Positions 1-5,750 are shown, counted from the stretch's first letter. The stretch: DNA of 7,738 nucleotides from Minisyncoccota bacterium (GCA_020052135.1 JAGVPS010000043.1:1-7738), one strand, 5' to 3'. Program-made: numbers and translations. Notes: generated by a model from the letters alone, not told the origin.

Positions 1-227
1 AAAATACTGAGGAGCGCAGGACCGTAAAATAAATAGCCGATAACTCCTAACATTGAGAATATAAACCCGACCATAGTTTGGCCATTGGCCAAGGTGAGCG
101 CACCCACAATAAAAAGCGCTACGGGAACAATGCCCGCACCCATCACTGCGGGAAGCCGATCACCATACAAACTCCATGTCGAACGGAAGAGTTCAGAAAC
201 CGGAGGTAATTTTTGATGTGGTTCCAT
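1..227 (-). CDS. Membrane protein of unknown function, N-terminal part (cut by window edge)
   Basis: Reading the minus strand from ATG at 227-225 gives 75 codons open to the window edge, beginning MEPHQKLPPVSELFRSTWSL. A soluble amphipathic start of about 28 residues is followed by two hydrophobic stretches (about 29-47 and 52-75), so this is an integral membrane protein whose C-terminal part lies outside the window. The pattern of a short soluble lead with 'LF..TW.LY..RL' followed by paired membrane helices recalls bacterial membrane proteins related to the glycerophosphodiester phosphodiesterase membrane domain, but this is only an impression and I do not assign a function. It starts 5 nt after the GAPDH stop, which suggests co-transcription with gap. 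No Shine-Dalgarno sequence precedes the ATG. Confidence 0.7.
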   Translation of the reverse strand, partial: MEPHQKLPPVSELFRSTWSLYGDRLPAVMGAGIVPVALFIVGALTLANGQTMVGFIFSMLGVIGYLFYGPALLSI

Positions 228-232
228 AAATT

Positions 233-1276
233 TTATAAAAATGATGCGACTTTTTCTGCGTGCTTTATTAAGGTTGCCACATACCCCCACTCGTTATCAT
301 ACCACGATAGGATTTTTACGAGGTCGCCATCGATAACCTTTGTGAACTGTAAATCGACAATTGCTCCGTACGGTTCGGCTACGATGTCGGATGACACCAA
401 TTGATCCTCGGCAACGGCAAGAATCCCCTCCCACCTTTTTTCCTTTGCCGCTTTCCGGAAAATATCATTCACCTCCTCCACTGAAGTTTTTCGATTCGCA
501 ACGAACGTAATATCCGCAATAGAGCCAGATACGACCGGAACCCGCATCGCCAAACCATCAAACTTTCCCGCTAGATCCTTTACGGCTCGCGTTACTGCAA
601 TTGCCGCACCCGTCGTCGACGGAGCAATATTCTGCGCTGCGGCTCTTCCCCGCCGAAAGTCCTTACTCCCCCTGACCGGGCCGTCCACGAGGTTCTGTGT
701 CGCGGTATAGCCGTGCACAGTCGAGAGCACTGCTTTTGTAATACCGATGCTCTCATGCATGACCTGAATCACCGGGGATGCGGCATTTGTCGTGCATGAC
801 GCGTTTGATGTTATCACCGCAGTTTTCAAATCTTTTTCATTTAGTCCCATGAGCACGGTTTTTGCGTCGGCACTATCCTCATCCTTAGCCGGAGCGGATA
901 GAACAACTCGCTTCGCGCCCGCATCAATATGCACGCGCGCTTTTTCGAATGACTCAAAAGCGCCCGTGGACTCGATCACTATATCAATCTTGAGCTTTTT
1001 CCACGGCAACTGCGCCGCATCCTTTATTTGTAAATATTGGATGGTTTTCCCGCCGACAACTAAATTGCCGTCTTTTACTTGCACTTTCTCCTTGAACTTT
1101 CCGTACACCGTATCGTACTTCAATAAGTACGCGAGGTTCTCAATATCGCCCAAGTCATTGATAGCAACAATTTCTAACTCGGGATTATTAAACGTGGTTC
1201 GGCTTTGCTCACCATAAACTTGCCTAAAAAAAATCCTTCCGATTCTGCCAAATCCGTTAATTGCAATACGAGTCAT
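233..1276 (-). CDS. gap: Glyceraldehyde-3-phosphate dehydrogenase, type I (NAD-dependent)
   Basis: This 347-residue protein catalyses oxidative phosphorylation of glyceraldehyde-3-phosphate to 1,3-bisphosphoglycerate in cytoplasmic glycolysis. The N-terminal Rossmann motif NGFGRIGR is at residues 7-14. Asn40-Asp41 after the second beta strand fits NAD preference. The active-site motif SNASCTTN places the catalytic Cys at 161, and the partner His is 188 in TVHGYTATQ. The S-loop region RRGRAAAQNIAPSTTGAA and the C-terminal SWYDNEWGY are both intact. The cysteine usually found four residues after the catalytic one is Ala165 here; it is not essential. Relative to E. coli GapA there is a small insertion of about eight residues around 22-30, which accounts for the slightly long chain. 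The gene lies downstream of the DUF192 gene across a 97-nt gap holding a palindrome and a candidate promoter, and is followed after 5 nt by a membrane protein gene. The family assignment is secure. Confidence 0.97.
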   Translation of the reverse strand: MTRIAINGFGRIGRIFFRQVYGEQSRTTFNNPELEIVAINDLGDIENLAYLLKYDTVYGKFKEKVQVKDGNLVVGGKTIQYLQIKDAAQLPWKKLKIDIVIESTGAFESFEKARVHIDAGAKRVVLSAPAKDEDSADAKTVLMGLNEKDLKTAVITSNASCTTNAASPVIQVMHESIGITKAVLSTVHGYTATQNLVDGPVRGSKDFRRGRAAAQNIAPSTTGAAIAVTRAVKDLAGKFDGLAMRVPVVSGSIADITFVANRKTSVEEVNDIFRKAAKEKRWEGILAVAEDQLVSSDIVAEPYGAIVDLQFTKVIDGDLVKILSWYDNEWGYVATLIKHAEKVASFL

Positions 1277-1283
1277 ACAATGT

Positions 1284-1298
1284 GGTAATTAGTAATTG
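1284..1298. repeat. Left copy of a 15-bp direct repeat flanking a palindrome
   Basis: GGTAATTAGTAATTG here matches GGTAACTAGTAATTG at 1319-1333 in 14 of 15 positions. The two copies bracket the CCTGCC palindrome in the leader region of gap. Confidence 0.6.
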
Positions 1299-1319
1299 CC
1301 TGCCTGCCGGCGAGGCAGG
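1299..1319. repeat. GC-rich palindrome (7-bp stem, GCCGGCG loop)
   Basis: CCTGCCT (1299-1305) pairs perfectly with AGGCAGG (1313-1319) around a 7-nt loop that itself contains GCCGGC. On the minus strand it would lie in the 5' leader of gap, about 22 nt upstream of the start codon. No T-run follows in either direction, so it does not look like an intrinsic terminator. It resembles dispersed palindromic intergenic repeats that I associate with Parcubacteria genomes; that association is from memory and not tested here. Confidence 0.7.
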
Positions 1320-1333
1320 GTAACTAGTAATTG
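1319..1333. repeat. Right copy of the 15-bp direct repeat
   Basis: GGTAACTAGTAATTG matches the copy at 1284-1298 with one mismatch. Its first base is shared with the end of the palindrome stem. Confidence 0.6.
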
Positions 1334-1349
1334 GTTAATGTGCATTTGC

Positions 1350-1355
1350 ATTATA
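1350..1355 (-). promoter_or_regulatory. Candidate -10 box for gap
   Basis: The minus strand reads TATAAT exactly, inside the DUF192-gap intergenic space. The hexamer 17 nt upstream (TATGAA) is a poor -35. If used, transcription would start near 1342 and give a leader of about 66 nt carrying the CCTGCC hairpin before the gap ATG at 1276. Confidence 0.45.
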
Positions 1356-1373
1356 CCTCTTCTCCATAGAATT

Positions 1374-1853
1374 TCATAAATCGGTCACGGTTACCGTATC
1401 TCCAGCTACCACGCCATACCGCGAGGCAAAACCACCTGCAACCTCAAGCACGGAATCCACTGCAGTAGGCGAAGCGTATATCTTTACCGGATTTGCACCC
1501 TCAGGAAGCGCATTTTCAGTAATACCCACTACCATACCCTCGCGCATCCATATAATGTCGAGGGAAAAACGCATATCTTTCATCCAGAACGTATGGTATC
1601 CAGCTTCATTAAAAAGAAAAAACATACCGCGATTTTCGCTCAACAATGGCCGATTCGAAAGGCCTTGCATGCGCGCTGTTTCCGTATTGGCAATCTCTAC
1701 CATGAGCAACGGGGCCTGCCCGATGCGTAAAGCAACTCCCCTTGCATCCATTCTCGTCACCGACAAAAAAATCAGAAGTATAAGCCCGCCGATGACGATA
1801 AGCGCAAACGCCCCAACAACAAATCCTTTGTGTTCTTGCAGAATTCTGATCAT
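1374..1853 (-). CDS. DUF192 family protein with N-terminal membrane anchor
   Basis: This is a 159-residue protein of the DUF192/COG1430 family, whose biochemical role is not established. Residues 1-11 are a short charged lead and about 12-34 form one transmembrane helix or uncleaved signal anchor (GFVVGAFALIVIGGLILLIF), so the domain should sit outside the membrane. The domain spans about 40-158 and shows the family landmarks: VEIANTETARMQGLSNRPLL, RGMFFLF, the strongly conserved TFWMKDM, LDIIW, and a C-terminal VLEVAGGFASRYGVVAGDTV. Its length is usual for the membrane-anchored subgroup. It ends with TGA, evidence that TGA is a stop in this organism. It is divergent from the kinase-like gene with 41 nt between starts. 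The start ATG lies only 7 nt after a TATAGT box, so translation may be leaderless. Confidence 0.9.
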   Translation of the reverse strand: MIRILQEHKGFVVGAFALIVIGGLILLIFLSVTRMDARGVALRIGQAPLLMVEIANTETARMQGLSNRPLLSENRGMFFLFNEAGYHTFWMKDMRFSLDIIWMREGMVVGITENALPEGANPVKIYASPTAVDSVLEVAGGFASRYGVVAGDTVTVTDL

Positions 1854-1860
1854 TTCATCT

Positions 1861-1866
1861 ACTATA
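1861..1866 (-). promoter_or_regulatory. Candidate -10 box for the DUF192 gene, leaderless arrangement
   Basis: The minus strand reads GGTATAGT with the hexamer TATAGT, followed by 7 nt and then the ATG at 1853-1851. Transcription would begin at or within a base or two of the start codon. There is no convincing -35 and no Shine-Dalgarno sequence. Confidence 0.4.
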
Positions 1867-1894
1867 CCAATAAGTCTCCTTATTAATAAAATCT

Positions 1895-2473
1895 ATGGCA
1901 CTCGTCATCGGCCTTGTCGGAGAAATAGGAAGCGGCAAGGGAACCTCTGCGGACATGCTCGCTGGTTTCGCGCGCGAAGCGGGAAAATCATTCATAAAAA
2001 TGCGTTTTAGCGACGTGCTCCGCGAAACGCTCACGCTTTGGCGTCTGCCGCACACGCGAGAAAATCTGCAAGCATTGCCTACGGTTATGAACCGCACGTT
2101 TGGAGAAGGAACGCTGACACAGGCAGTTAAAAAAAGAATTGAAGATGCTCGAGAAGATATTATAGTGCTCGATGGCGTACGCTGGGGCACCGATGCCGAG
2201 CTCATTCGCTCATGTCCTGCGCATCTCTTACTCTATATCACCGCAGAAGCAGACCTTCGCTTCGAACGCACGAAGGAACGCGGAGAAAATTTCAAAGAGT
2301 CAGATATGACGTTTGAGAAATTCCGAGAAGCAGAACAAGCGCGCACTGAAATAGAGATAGCAACTATCGGAGCAAGCGCGGACGTATGCATAAAAAACGA
2401 TGGCGCAAAGGAAAAATTCGCTAAAGCGCTGCGAACTGTCTGGGAACAACGTATTGCTCCGCGCCTTCTTTAA
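1895..2473 (+). CDS. P-loop nucleotide kinase-like protein (dephospho-CoA kinase / UPF0200-like)
   Basis: This 192-residue cytoplasmic protein has a Walker A loop GEIGSGKGT at residues 9-17, a Walker B-like strand with the following motif IIVLDGVRW at 89-97, and an arginine-rich lid-like segment RFERTKERGEN at 122-132. This order fits the adenylate-kinase/dephospho-CoA-kinase fold. The segment SDVLRETL...TRENLQALPTVMNRTFGEG (39-72) resembles the archaeal UPF0200 nucleotide kinase group more than bacterial CoaE, so the phosphate acceptor is uncertain. Possible substrates are dephospho-CoA or a nucleoside monophosphate. The ATG at 1895 gives the motif its usual distance from the N terminus; no Shine-Dalgarno sequence is present, only an A/T-rich leader. 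A shadow frame on the opposite strand is not coding. Confidence 0.82.
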   Translation: MALVIGLVGEIGSGKGTSADMLAGFAREAGKSFIKMRFSDVLRETLTLWRLPHTRENLQALPTVMNRTFGEGTLTQAVKKRIEDAREDIIVLDGVRWGTDAELIRSCPAHLLLYITAEADLRFERTKERGENFKESDMTFEKFREAEQARTEIEIATIGASADVCIKNDGAKEKFAKALRTVWEQRIAPRLL

Positions 2474-2490
2474 AACAGAGTACCGACTCG

Positions 2491-2499
2491 TGCTACACT
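2491..2499 (+). promoter_or_regulatory. Candidate extended -10 promoter for the small membrane protein gene
   Basis: TGCTACACT fits an extended -10 (TG-N-TACACT) and lies in the 40-nt gap between two plus-strand genes. A weak -35 (TTAAAA, 2470-2475) lies 18 nt upstream. Transcription would start near 2506, leaving about 8 nt before the ATG at 2514. The downstream gene may therefore have its own short-leader transcript in addition to read-through. Confidence 0.45.
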
Positions 2500-2513
2500 A
2501 GAAATCAAAGATC

Positions 2514-2894
2514 ATGATCAAGTTACTGCTCAACCTGGTGGTATTTGTCATATTTGTTCTCGTGGTTATTTATTTCCTTCCCAGAAACTTAAAAATGAGC
2601 CAATTGGAACGGCTCGCAGATTTTGTTCCTGAATCGATTAAGGAAAAAGCAGAGGATTTCTTGCTCACCCCGGCTGAAAAAAGAGAAAAAATCATTCTCA
2701 CGCTTGAAGCACAGCTCACCGTCCTTGAAAATGCCGTTAACCCGGAAGCAAAAGAGATCATCCCCACTATGCGAGCGCTCATAGAAAAGCTAAAAGCGGA
2801 AAATGATGAGCTTTCATTCGCGGAAATCGCAAAGGAAAAACTCGTGGAGCAGTTTTTAAAACAAGAAAAAACTGCGCCACCCACCGCGCCCTAA
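2514..2894 (+). CDS. Small membrane-anchored helical protein of unknown function
   Basis: I do not recognise a family for this 126-residue protein. Residues 3-22 are a single strongly hydrophobic helix (LLLNLVVFVIFVLVVIYFLP) followed by Arg24, Lys27, so the rest could be either cytoplasmic or outside depending on topology; the positive charges after the helix favour an N-out, C-in arrangement. Residues 30-120 are highly charged and rich in Glu, Lys, Leu and Ala with few helix breakers, consistent with two or three amphipathic or coiled-coil helices, and the chain ends in a short Pro/Thr tail. It follows the kinase-like gene by 40 nt and ends tail-to-tail with the lamin-tail gene, overlapping it by 4 nt. 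The composition and clean intergenic start support a real gene. No catalytic motif is visible. Confidence 0.75.
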   Translation: MIKLLLNLVVFVIFVLVVIYFLPRNLKMSQLERLADFVPESIKEKAEDFLLTPAEKREKIILTLEAQLTVLENAVNPEAKEIIPTMRALIEKLKAENDELSFAEIAKEKLVEQFLKQEKTAPPTAP

Positions 2895-4417
2895 GATTCG
2901 GAGGCACTTCCGCTATTTTGCGGTTCAGAGACGTTTCGGATTTCAAAATCTGATGCGTTGCTATGTGTATCACAGGCATTACCAAAACTAGAAGCTGCCG
3001 GAATACATCCCTGCGCTTTCCGTTCGTAGCTCTGAAACGCCGTAAGTCCTCCGGAGAGGAGAGTTCCTTCTCCAAACCCATTTGCCACTTCTCCCCACGC
3101 AAGAGAATCAATAATTTCTCCGGCATCGTTCGAACCCAATCGAAGCGCAATTCCGTTGTTATCAGCAATACTCCCTGAGGTCGTCACATCAGCCGCTACC
3201 AAAATATCCGCATACTCGCTGTTCGCCCATAGGTAAAACCCATGCGCGGGAATAAATGCGTCTGCTGTCCATGATTTAAGGAGTGTATCCGTGGTTGCGT
3301 TTGCGGTCCGCTTTACCAAACGGTATCCTTTTAGATTTATCGCCTGACCGTTCGGATTATACAGTTCTATAAAATCGTTTGTGGTTTTCCCGTTGCCGCC
3401 GGTGATTTGAACTTCGCTGATAAGGAGATGAGTGACGTTACCCTCTCCTTGTGGAGGAGGTGGGGGCGGATCTGCGGGTGGCGGAGGATCAGGTACGGGC
3501 TCAGGATCTTCGAGCGGAGGCGGCGGGGGTGCTGTGGGCGGTGGAGGCGGCTCTACCGGCGGTTCAGCGGGTGGAGAAGCCGGCGGCGGTTCTTGCGCAG
3601 GCGCGGATTCTATGAGGGGTACGGAATTTTCTGCCTTAGGCGTGCCTCCCACAAAAAAACTCGTGTGCCATCCGAAACCAGATGCGTCGCGCTCCATTGG
3701 TTTATGAGCTTCAGCATCTCCGGCTGTCCACGCAGGGCTTGCGATAACCTCATCCTCAAGGACGCATCCCGCGCTAAATAGTCGAAGCCCTTCAGTGCTG
3801 TTGCCGAGCGCGCCCACGTACACCTGCTCCGCTTTTGGGGGTGCAGAATCGTCATCAGTTCGCTCTAATAAGTAGAAGCTATTCGCCCCAATTACATCTG
3901 TAGCGCCAAATGCAATTTGTATGTCAGCCCCTGCATCGATAAGCTCCCAACCGTGAAGCGAGATGGCGTTGCCAGTCGTATTCCGCAACTCTATCCATTC
4001 GTCATTGGCGCTTACTGATCCCCCCATCCATGCGATTTCATTTATAATAATGCGATTGCGGAGCGGACCTTCGGAAGTTGCGAACGTACACACGGGATCA
4101 CTGTGCGCAATCGTCGCCTTTTCTTTATACGCCGTTTCCGGTTGTGCATCCGATACGCTTAAAATTTCCCCGAGCGCGGCGTCTGAAAATATACCACTCG
4201 GGGCGCCATCATAGGTTACCGGTAGCGCCGCCACGGGTTTATTCTCTTTCTCCGCTTCACGAGGAGCTTCCGCGGTGGTTGAGAGCGGCACGGATGCCGC
4301 AAAACGAAAAGCGCCGGATATTGAATCAGAATCAGGCGCTCTATCGCGTACTACTATAAATACCCCGCCACCCACGAGGATTACCGCAACTCCGATAATG
4401 AAACTTACGCGAGTCAT
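2891..4417 (-). CDS. Exported surface protein with two lamin-tail domains and a proline-rich hinge
   Basis: This is a 508-residue protein. Residues 5-23 form an N-terminal signal or membrane anchor. About 24-118 is a low-complexity spacer. A first lamin-tail domain (LTD) spans about 120-262, opening with IIINEIAWMGG and containing DEWIELRNTTGNAISLHGWEL. Residues 272-322 are a hinge in which roughly half or more of the residues are proline, mixed with Glu, Ala and Asp. A second LTD spans about 330-495, with LLISEVQITGG and NDFIELYNPNGQAINLKGYRL, and ends near NASDF...PQNS, a tail typical of bacterial LTD proteins. The only cysteines are 110 and 218 (first domain) and 471 and 482 (second), so each domain could hold one disulfide. 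LTDs are beta-sandwich modules; in bacteria they occur on secreted proteins, often next to nucleases or surface anchors, and no enzyme domain is present here. It follows the reductase gene by 24 nt and may belong to the same transcription unit. Confidence 0.88.
   Translation of the reverse strand: MTRVSFIIGVAVILVGGGVFIVVRDRAPDSDSISGAFRFAASVPLSTTAEAPREAEKENKPVAALPVTYDGAPSGIFSDAALGEILSVSDAQPETAYKEKATIAHSDPVCTFATSEGPLRNRIIINEIAWMGGSVSANDEWIELRNTTGNAISLHGWELIDAGADIQIAFGATDVIGANSFYLLERTDDDSAPPKAEQVYVGALGNSTEGLRLFSAGCVLEDEVIASPAWTAGDAEAHKPMERDASGFGWHTSFFVGGTPKAENSVPLIESAPAQEPPPASPPAEPPVEPPPPPTAPPPPPLEDPEPVPDPPPPADPPPPPPQGEGNVTHLLISEVQITGGNGKTTNDFIELYNPNGQAINLKGYRLVKRTANATTDTLLKSWTADAFIPAHGFYLWANSEYADILVAADVTTSGSIADNNGIALRLGSNDAGEIIDSLAWGEVANGFGEGTLLSGGLTAFQSYERKAQGCIPAASSFGNACDTHSNASDFEIRNVSEPQNSGSASES
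3452..3604 (-). repeat. Low-complexity proline-codon tract encoding the hinge
   Basis: This is a CCN-rich coding tract inside the lamin-tail gene, read on the plus strand as closely spaced G-runs (for example GGAGGAGGTGGGGGCGG near 3454). It encodes the proline-rich linker at residues 272-322. The long glycine-rich reading frame opposite to it is a compositional shadow. Confidence 0.85.
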
Positions 4418-4435
4418 GGCGGAATATATATGGGA

Positions 4436-4441
4436 ATTATA
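4436..4441 (-). promoter_or_regulatory. Candidate -10 box for the lamin-tail gene
   Basis: The minus strand reads TATAAT directly after the TAA stop of the reductase gene, 18 nt before the ATG at 4417. No -35 stands out, because the upstream bases are the 3' end of the reductase gene. It could give the surface protein its own transcript; an AT-rich chance match is possible. Confidence 0.35.
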
Positions 4442-5398
4442 TTACGCGTTTAATTCTTCTTTTTTTGATCGATCAAGCAGATGGGCGTATGCGGCGAGCG
4501 TTGCCTTTACCGCGTCTCCCGCGGAGATGTTGTTCTGCTTATAGGGGTCGTCCGTGATATCGCCTGCGGCAAAAATCCCCGGCACCGATGTAGTGCCATG
4601 CTTAGAATCGATGATTACTTGGTCGTACTTATCTAAATCAACTAACCCCTTGACCATCTCAGAATTGGGCACTGATCCTATCTCAACAAATACACCGCCG
4701 AGAGGAAGCTTCTTCTCCTCACCCGTCTTCTTGTCAACGTAGACCATCGCCTCCACAAAATCTTTTCCAATAATTTCCTTGGTTTGCGCGTTCAAAATGA
4801 TTTCCACCTTTGGATTTTTTCGCACATGTTCCTGGGTGACTGGGTCTCCCTTCAAAACATCCCCGTACTCCAAAAGATAAATTTTCGTGGCATACGGGAA
4901 AAGATCCTGCACGGCTTCAAGGCCCGCGTTTCCACCGCCCACCACAGCTACTGTTTTTCCTTTAAAGAGCGGCGCGTCGCACGTTGAGCAGTAGACCACT
5001 CCCCTGCCATCAAGCTCAGATTCACCGGGGATGCCTAGCTTTCTGCGGCGAGCCCCCGCGGCCAGGATAATAGTTTTTCCTTCATACTTCCCTACCGTAG
5101 TAATAACTTCAAAATCTGAAATGCCTCCTTCCCGATCTATTTTCCGGATACCGGTCGCGAGCTCGGGCGATTTGATCTCCAAAATATCCGAGTAACTGCG
5201 CACGTGGCCCTCAAGTTTTTTGGCCAAGTCAAAACCGGAAATATGGTTGTCGCCAATCCAGTTTTGTATATCAGCCGATACGATGGATTGCCCACCGAAA
5301 CTCTCGGCAATGAGGAGCGTTTTCAAACGTTTCCGTGCGGCGTAGACCCCCGCCGCGCATGCCGCAGGCCCTCCGCCGATGATGATTAAGTCGTACAT
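4442..5398 (-). CDS. trxB: Thioredoxin reductase family flavoprotein, AhpF-like
   Basis: This is a 318-residue FAD/NAD(P)H disulfide reductase. The FAD-binding motif IIIGGGPAACAAG is at residues 5-17, with Ala13 where the third glycine of GxGxxG is usual. FGGQ is at 34-37. The redox pair CSTCD has Cys137 and Cys140. The second nucleotide-binding loop GGGNAG is at 154-159, and the C-terminal FAD motif GIFAAGD at 274-280. In place of the HRRxxxR motif that binds the NADPH phosphate in classical TrxB, it has IYLLEYGD (173-180). That region and the following IILNAQTKEI and PYKQ recall the flavoprotein half of AhpF, so NADH is the likelier donor. It lacks the AhpF N-terminal redoxin domains; a redoxin gene lies just upstream at 5506-5745. 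The symbol reflects family membership and length, not a proven substrate. The 107-nt space upstream is filled by a large inverted repeat. Confidence 0.93.
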   Translation of the reverse strand: MYDLIIIGGGPAACAAGVYAARKRLKTLLIAESFGGQSIVSADIQNWIGDNHISGFDLAKKLEGHVRSYSDILEIKSPELATGIRKIDREGGISDFEVITTVGKYEGKTIILAAGARRRKLGIPGESELDGRGVVYCSTCDAPLFKGKTVAVVGGGNAGLEAVQDLFPYATKIYLLEYGDVLKGDPVTQEHVRKNPKVEIILNAQTKEIIGKDFVEAMVYVDKKTGEEKKLPLGGVFVEIGSVPNSEMVKGLVDLDKYDQVIIDSKHGTTSVPGIFAAGDITDDPYKQNNISAGDAVKATLAAYAHLLDRSKKEELNA

Positions 5399-5406
5399 GA
5401 TATTGC

Positions 5407-5502
5407 GATACTAATATACTAATGCATGCTAATGCTACGAATAACATACTAATCTATTCGTATGCCATTAGTATCATTCGTACACATTCGTATATTGGTA
5501 TC
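5407..5502. repeat. Large imperfect inverted repeat built from TACTAAT/TACGAAT units
   Basis: The left arm (5407-5453) and right arm (5456-5502) are each 47 bp, separated by CT. Aligning the left arm with the reverse complement of the right arm without gaps gives 36 matches in 47. Each arm holds five units ending in C-N-AAT. In all five units the arms differ at the N position (T/C, T/G, T/G, G/T, T/G), with spacing of 8-11 bp, which accounts for 5 of the 11 mismatches. It fills the gap between the redoxin gene stop (5506) and the reductase gene start (5398). There is no adjacent T-run typical of an intrinsic terminator. Confidence 0.85.
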
Positions 5503-5505
5503 ATG

Positions 5506-5745
5506 TTAGGGCGTAAGCCCGAGCGCTCGTGCAATTTCGTTTCTGTTAAATCCCACAAAAATTTCCCCGCCAATATCAATCACGGGGACGCCCATCTGAT
5601 GAGATTTCTGAATCATTTCCTCGCGCGCCCGATCGTCTGAAGCAACATTGAATTCCTCGTAGGGTATATTATTTTTTGTAAAAAACTCTTTTGCCATTTT
5701 GCAGTAGACACAGGTGGGAGTTGAATATATCTTAATGTTTTTCAT
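5506..5745 (-). CDS. Glutaredoxin-like protein (YruB/NrdH-type redoxin)
   Basis: This is a 79-residue single-domain thioredoxin-fold protein. The active site TPTCVYCK places the redox pair at Cys12 and Cys15. The cis-proline loop is GVPV with Pro54, and FVGF (63-66) is followed by NRNEI, the pattern of the glutaredoxin-like YruB and NrdH groups. The glutathione-binding signatures of classical glutaredoxins are not evident, and these groups are generally reduced by a thioredoxin reductase rather than by glutathione. The next gene downstream is such a reductase, which makes it the natural partner. It could feed electrons to a ribonucleotide reductase or peroxidase elsewhere in the genome. The start lies 5 nt after the SPW gene stop, so the two genes are surely co-transcribed. 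There is no Shine-Dalgarno sequence; the leader reads AATATAAAAAGT. Confidence 0.92.
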   Translation of the reverse strand: MKNIKIYSTPTCVYCKMAKEFFTKNNIPYEEFNVASDDRAREEMIQKSHQMGVPVIDIGGEIFVGFNRNEIARALGLTP

Positions 5746-5750
5746 ACTTT

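Noticed and set aside
792..1217. Plus-strand 141-codon frame inside gap
   Set aside because: It is antisense to an intact GAPDH with all motifs; no protein-like features were seen.
1299..1319. Palindrome as an intrinsic terminator for the DUF192 gene
   Set aside because: Neither strand has a T-run after the stem, and the sequence lies downstream of a TATAAT box that reads toward gap.
3432..3707. Plus-strand 91-codon frame rich in glycine, resembling a glycine-rich protein
   Set aside because: It is the complement of the proline-codon hinge of the lamin-tail gene; the composition follows from that and there is no independent start signal or conserved motif.
5407..5502. Array of TACTAAT/TACGAAT units as a CRISPR or iteron origin
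   Set aside because: Units are 8-11 bp with no spacers, are arranged as an inverted repeat rather than a direct array, and no cas, rep or dnaA gene is nearby.
5422..5640. Plus-strand 72-codon frame across the inverted repeat and the redoxin gene
   Set aside because: It is antisense to a clear redoxin gene and its N-terminal half is only translated repeat sequence.
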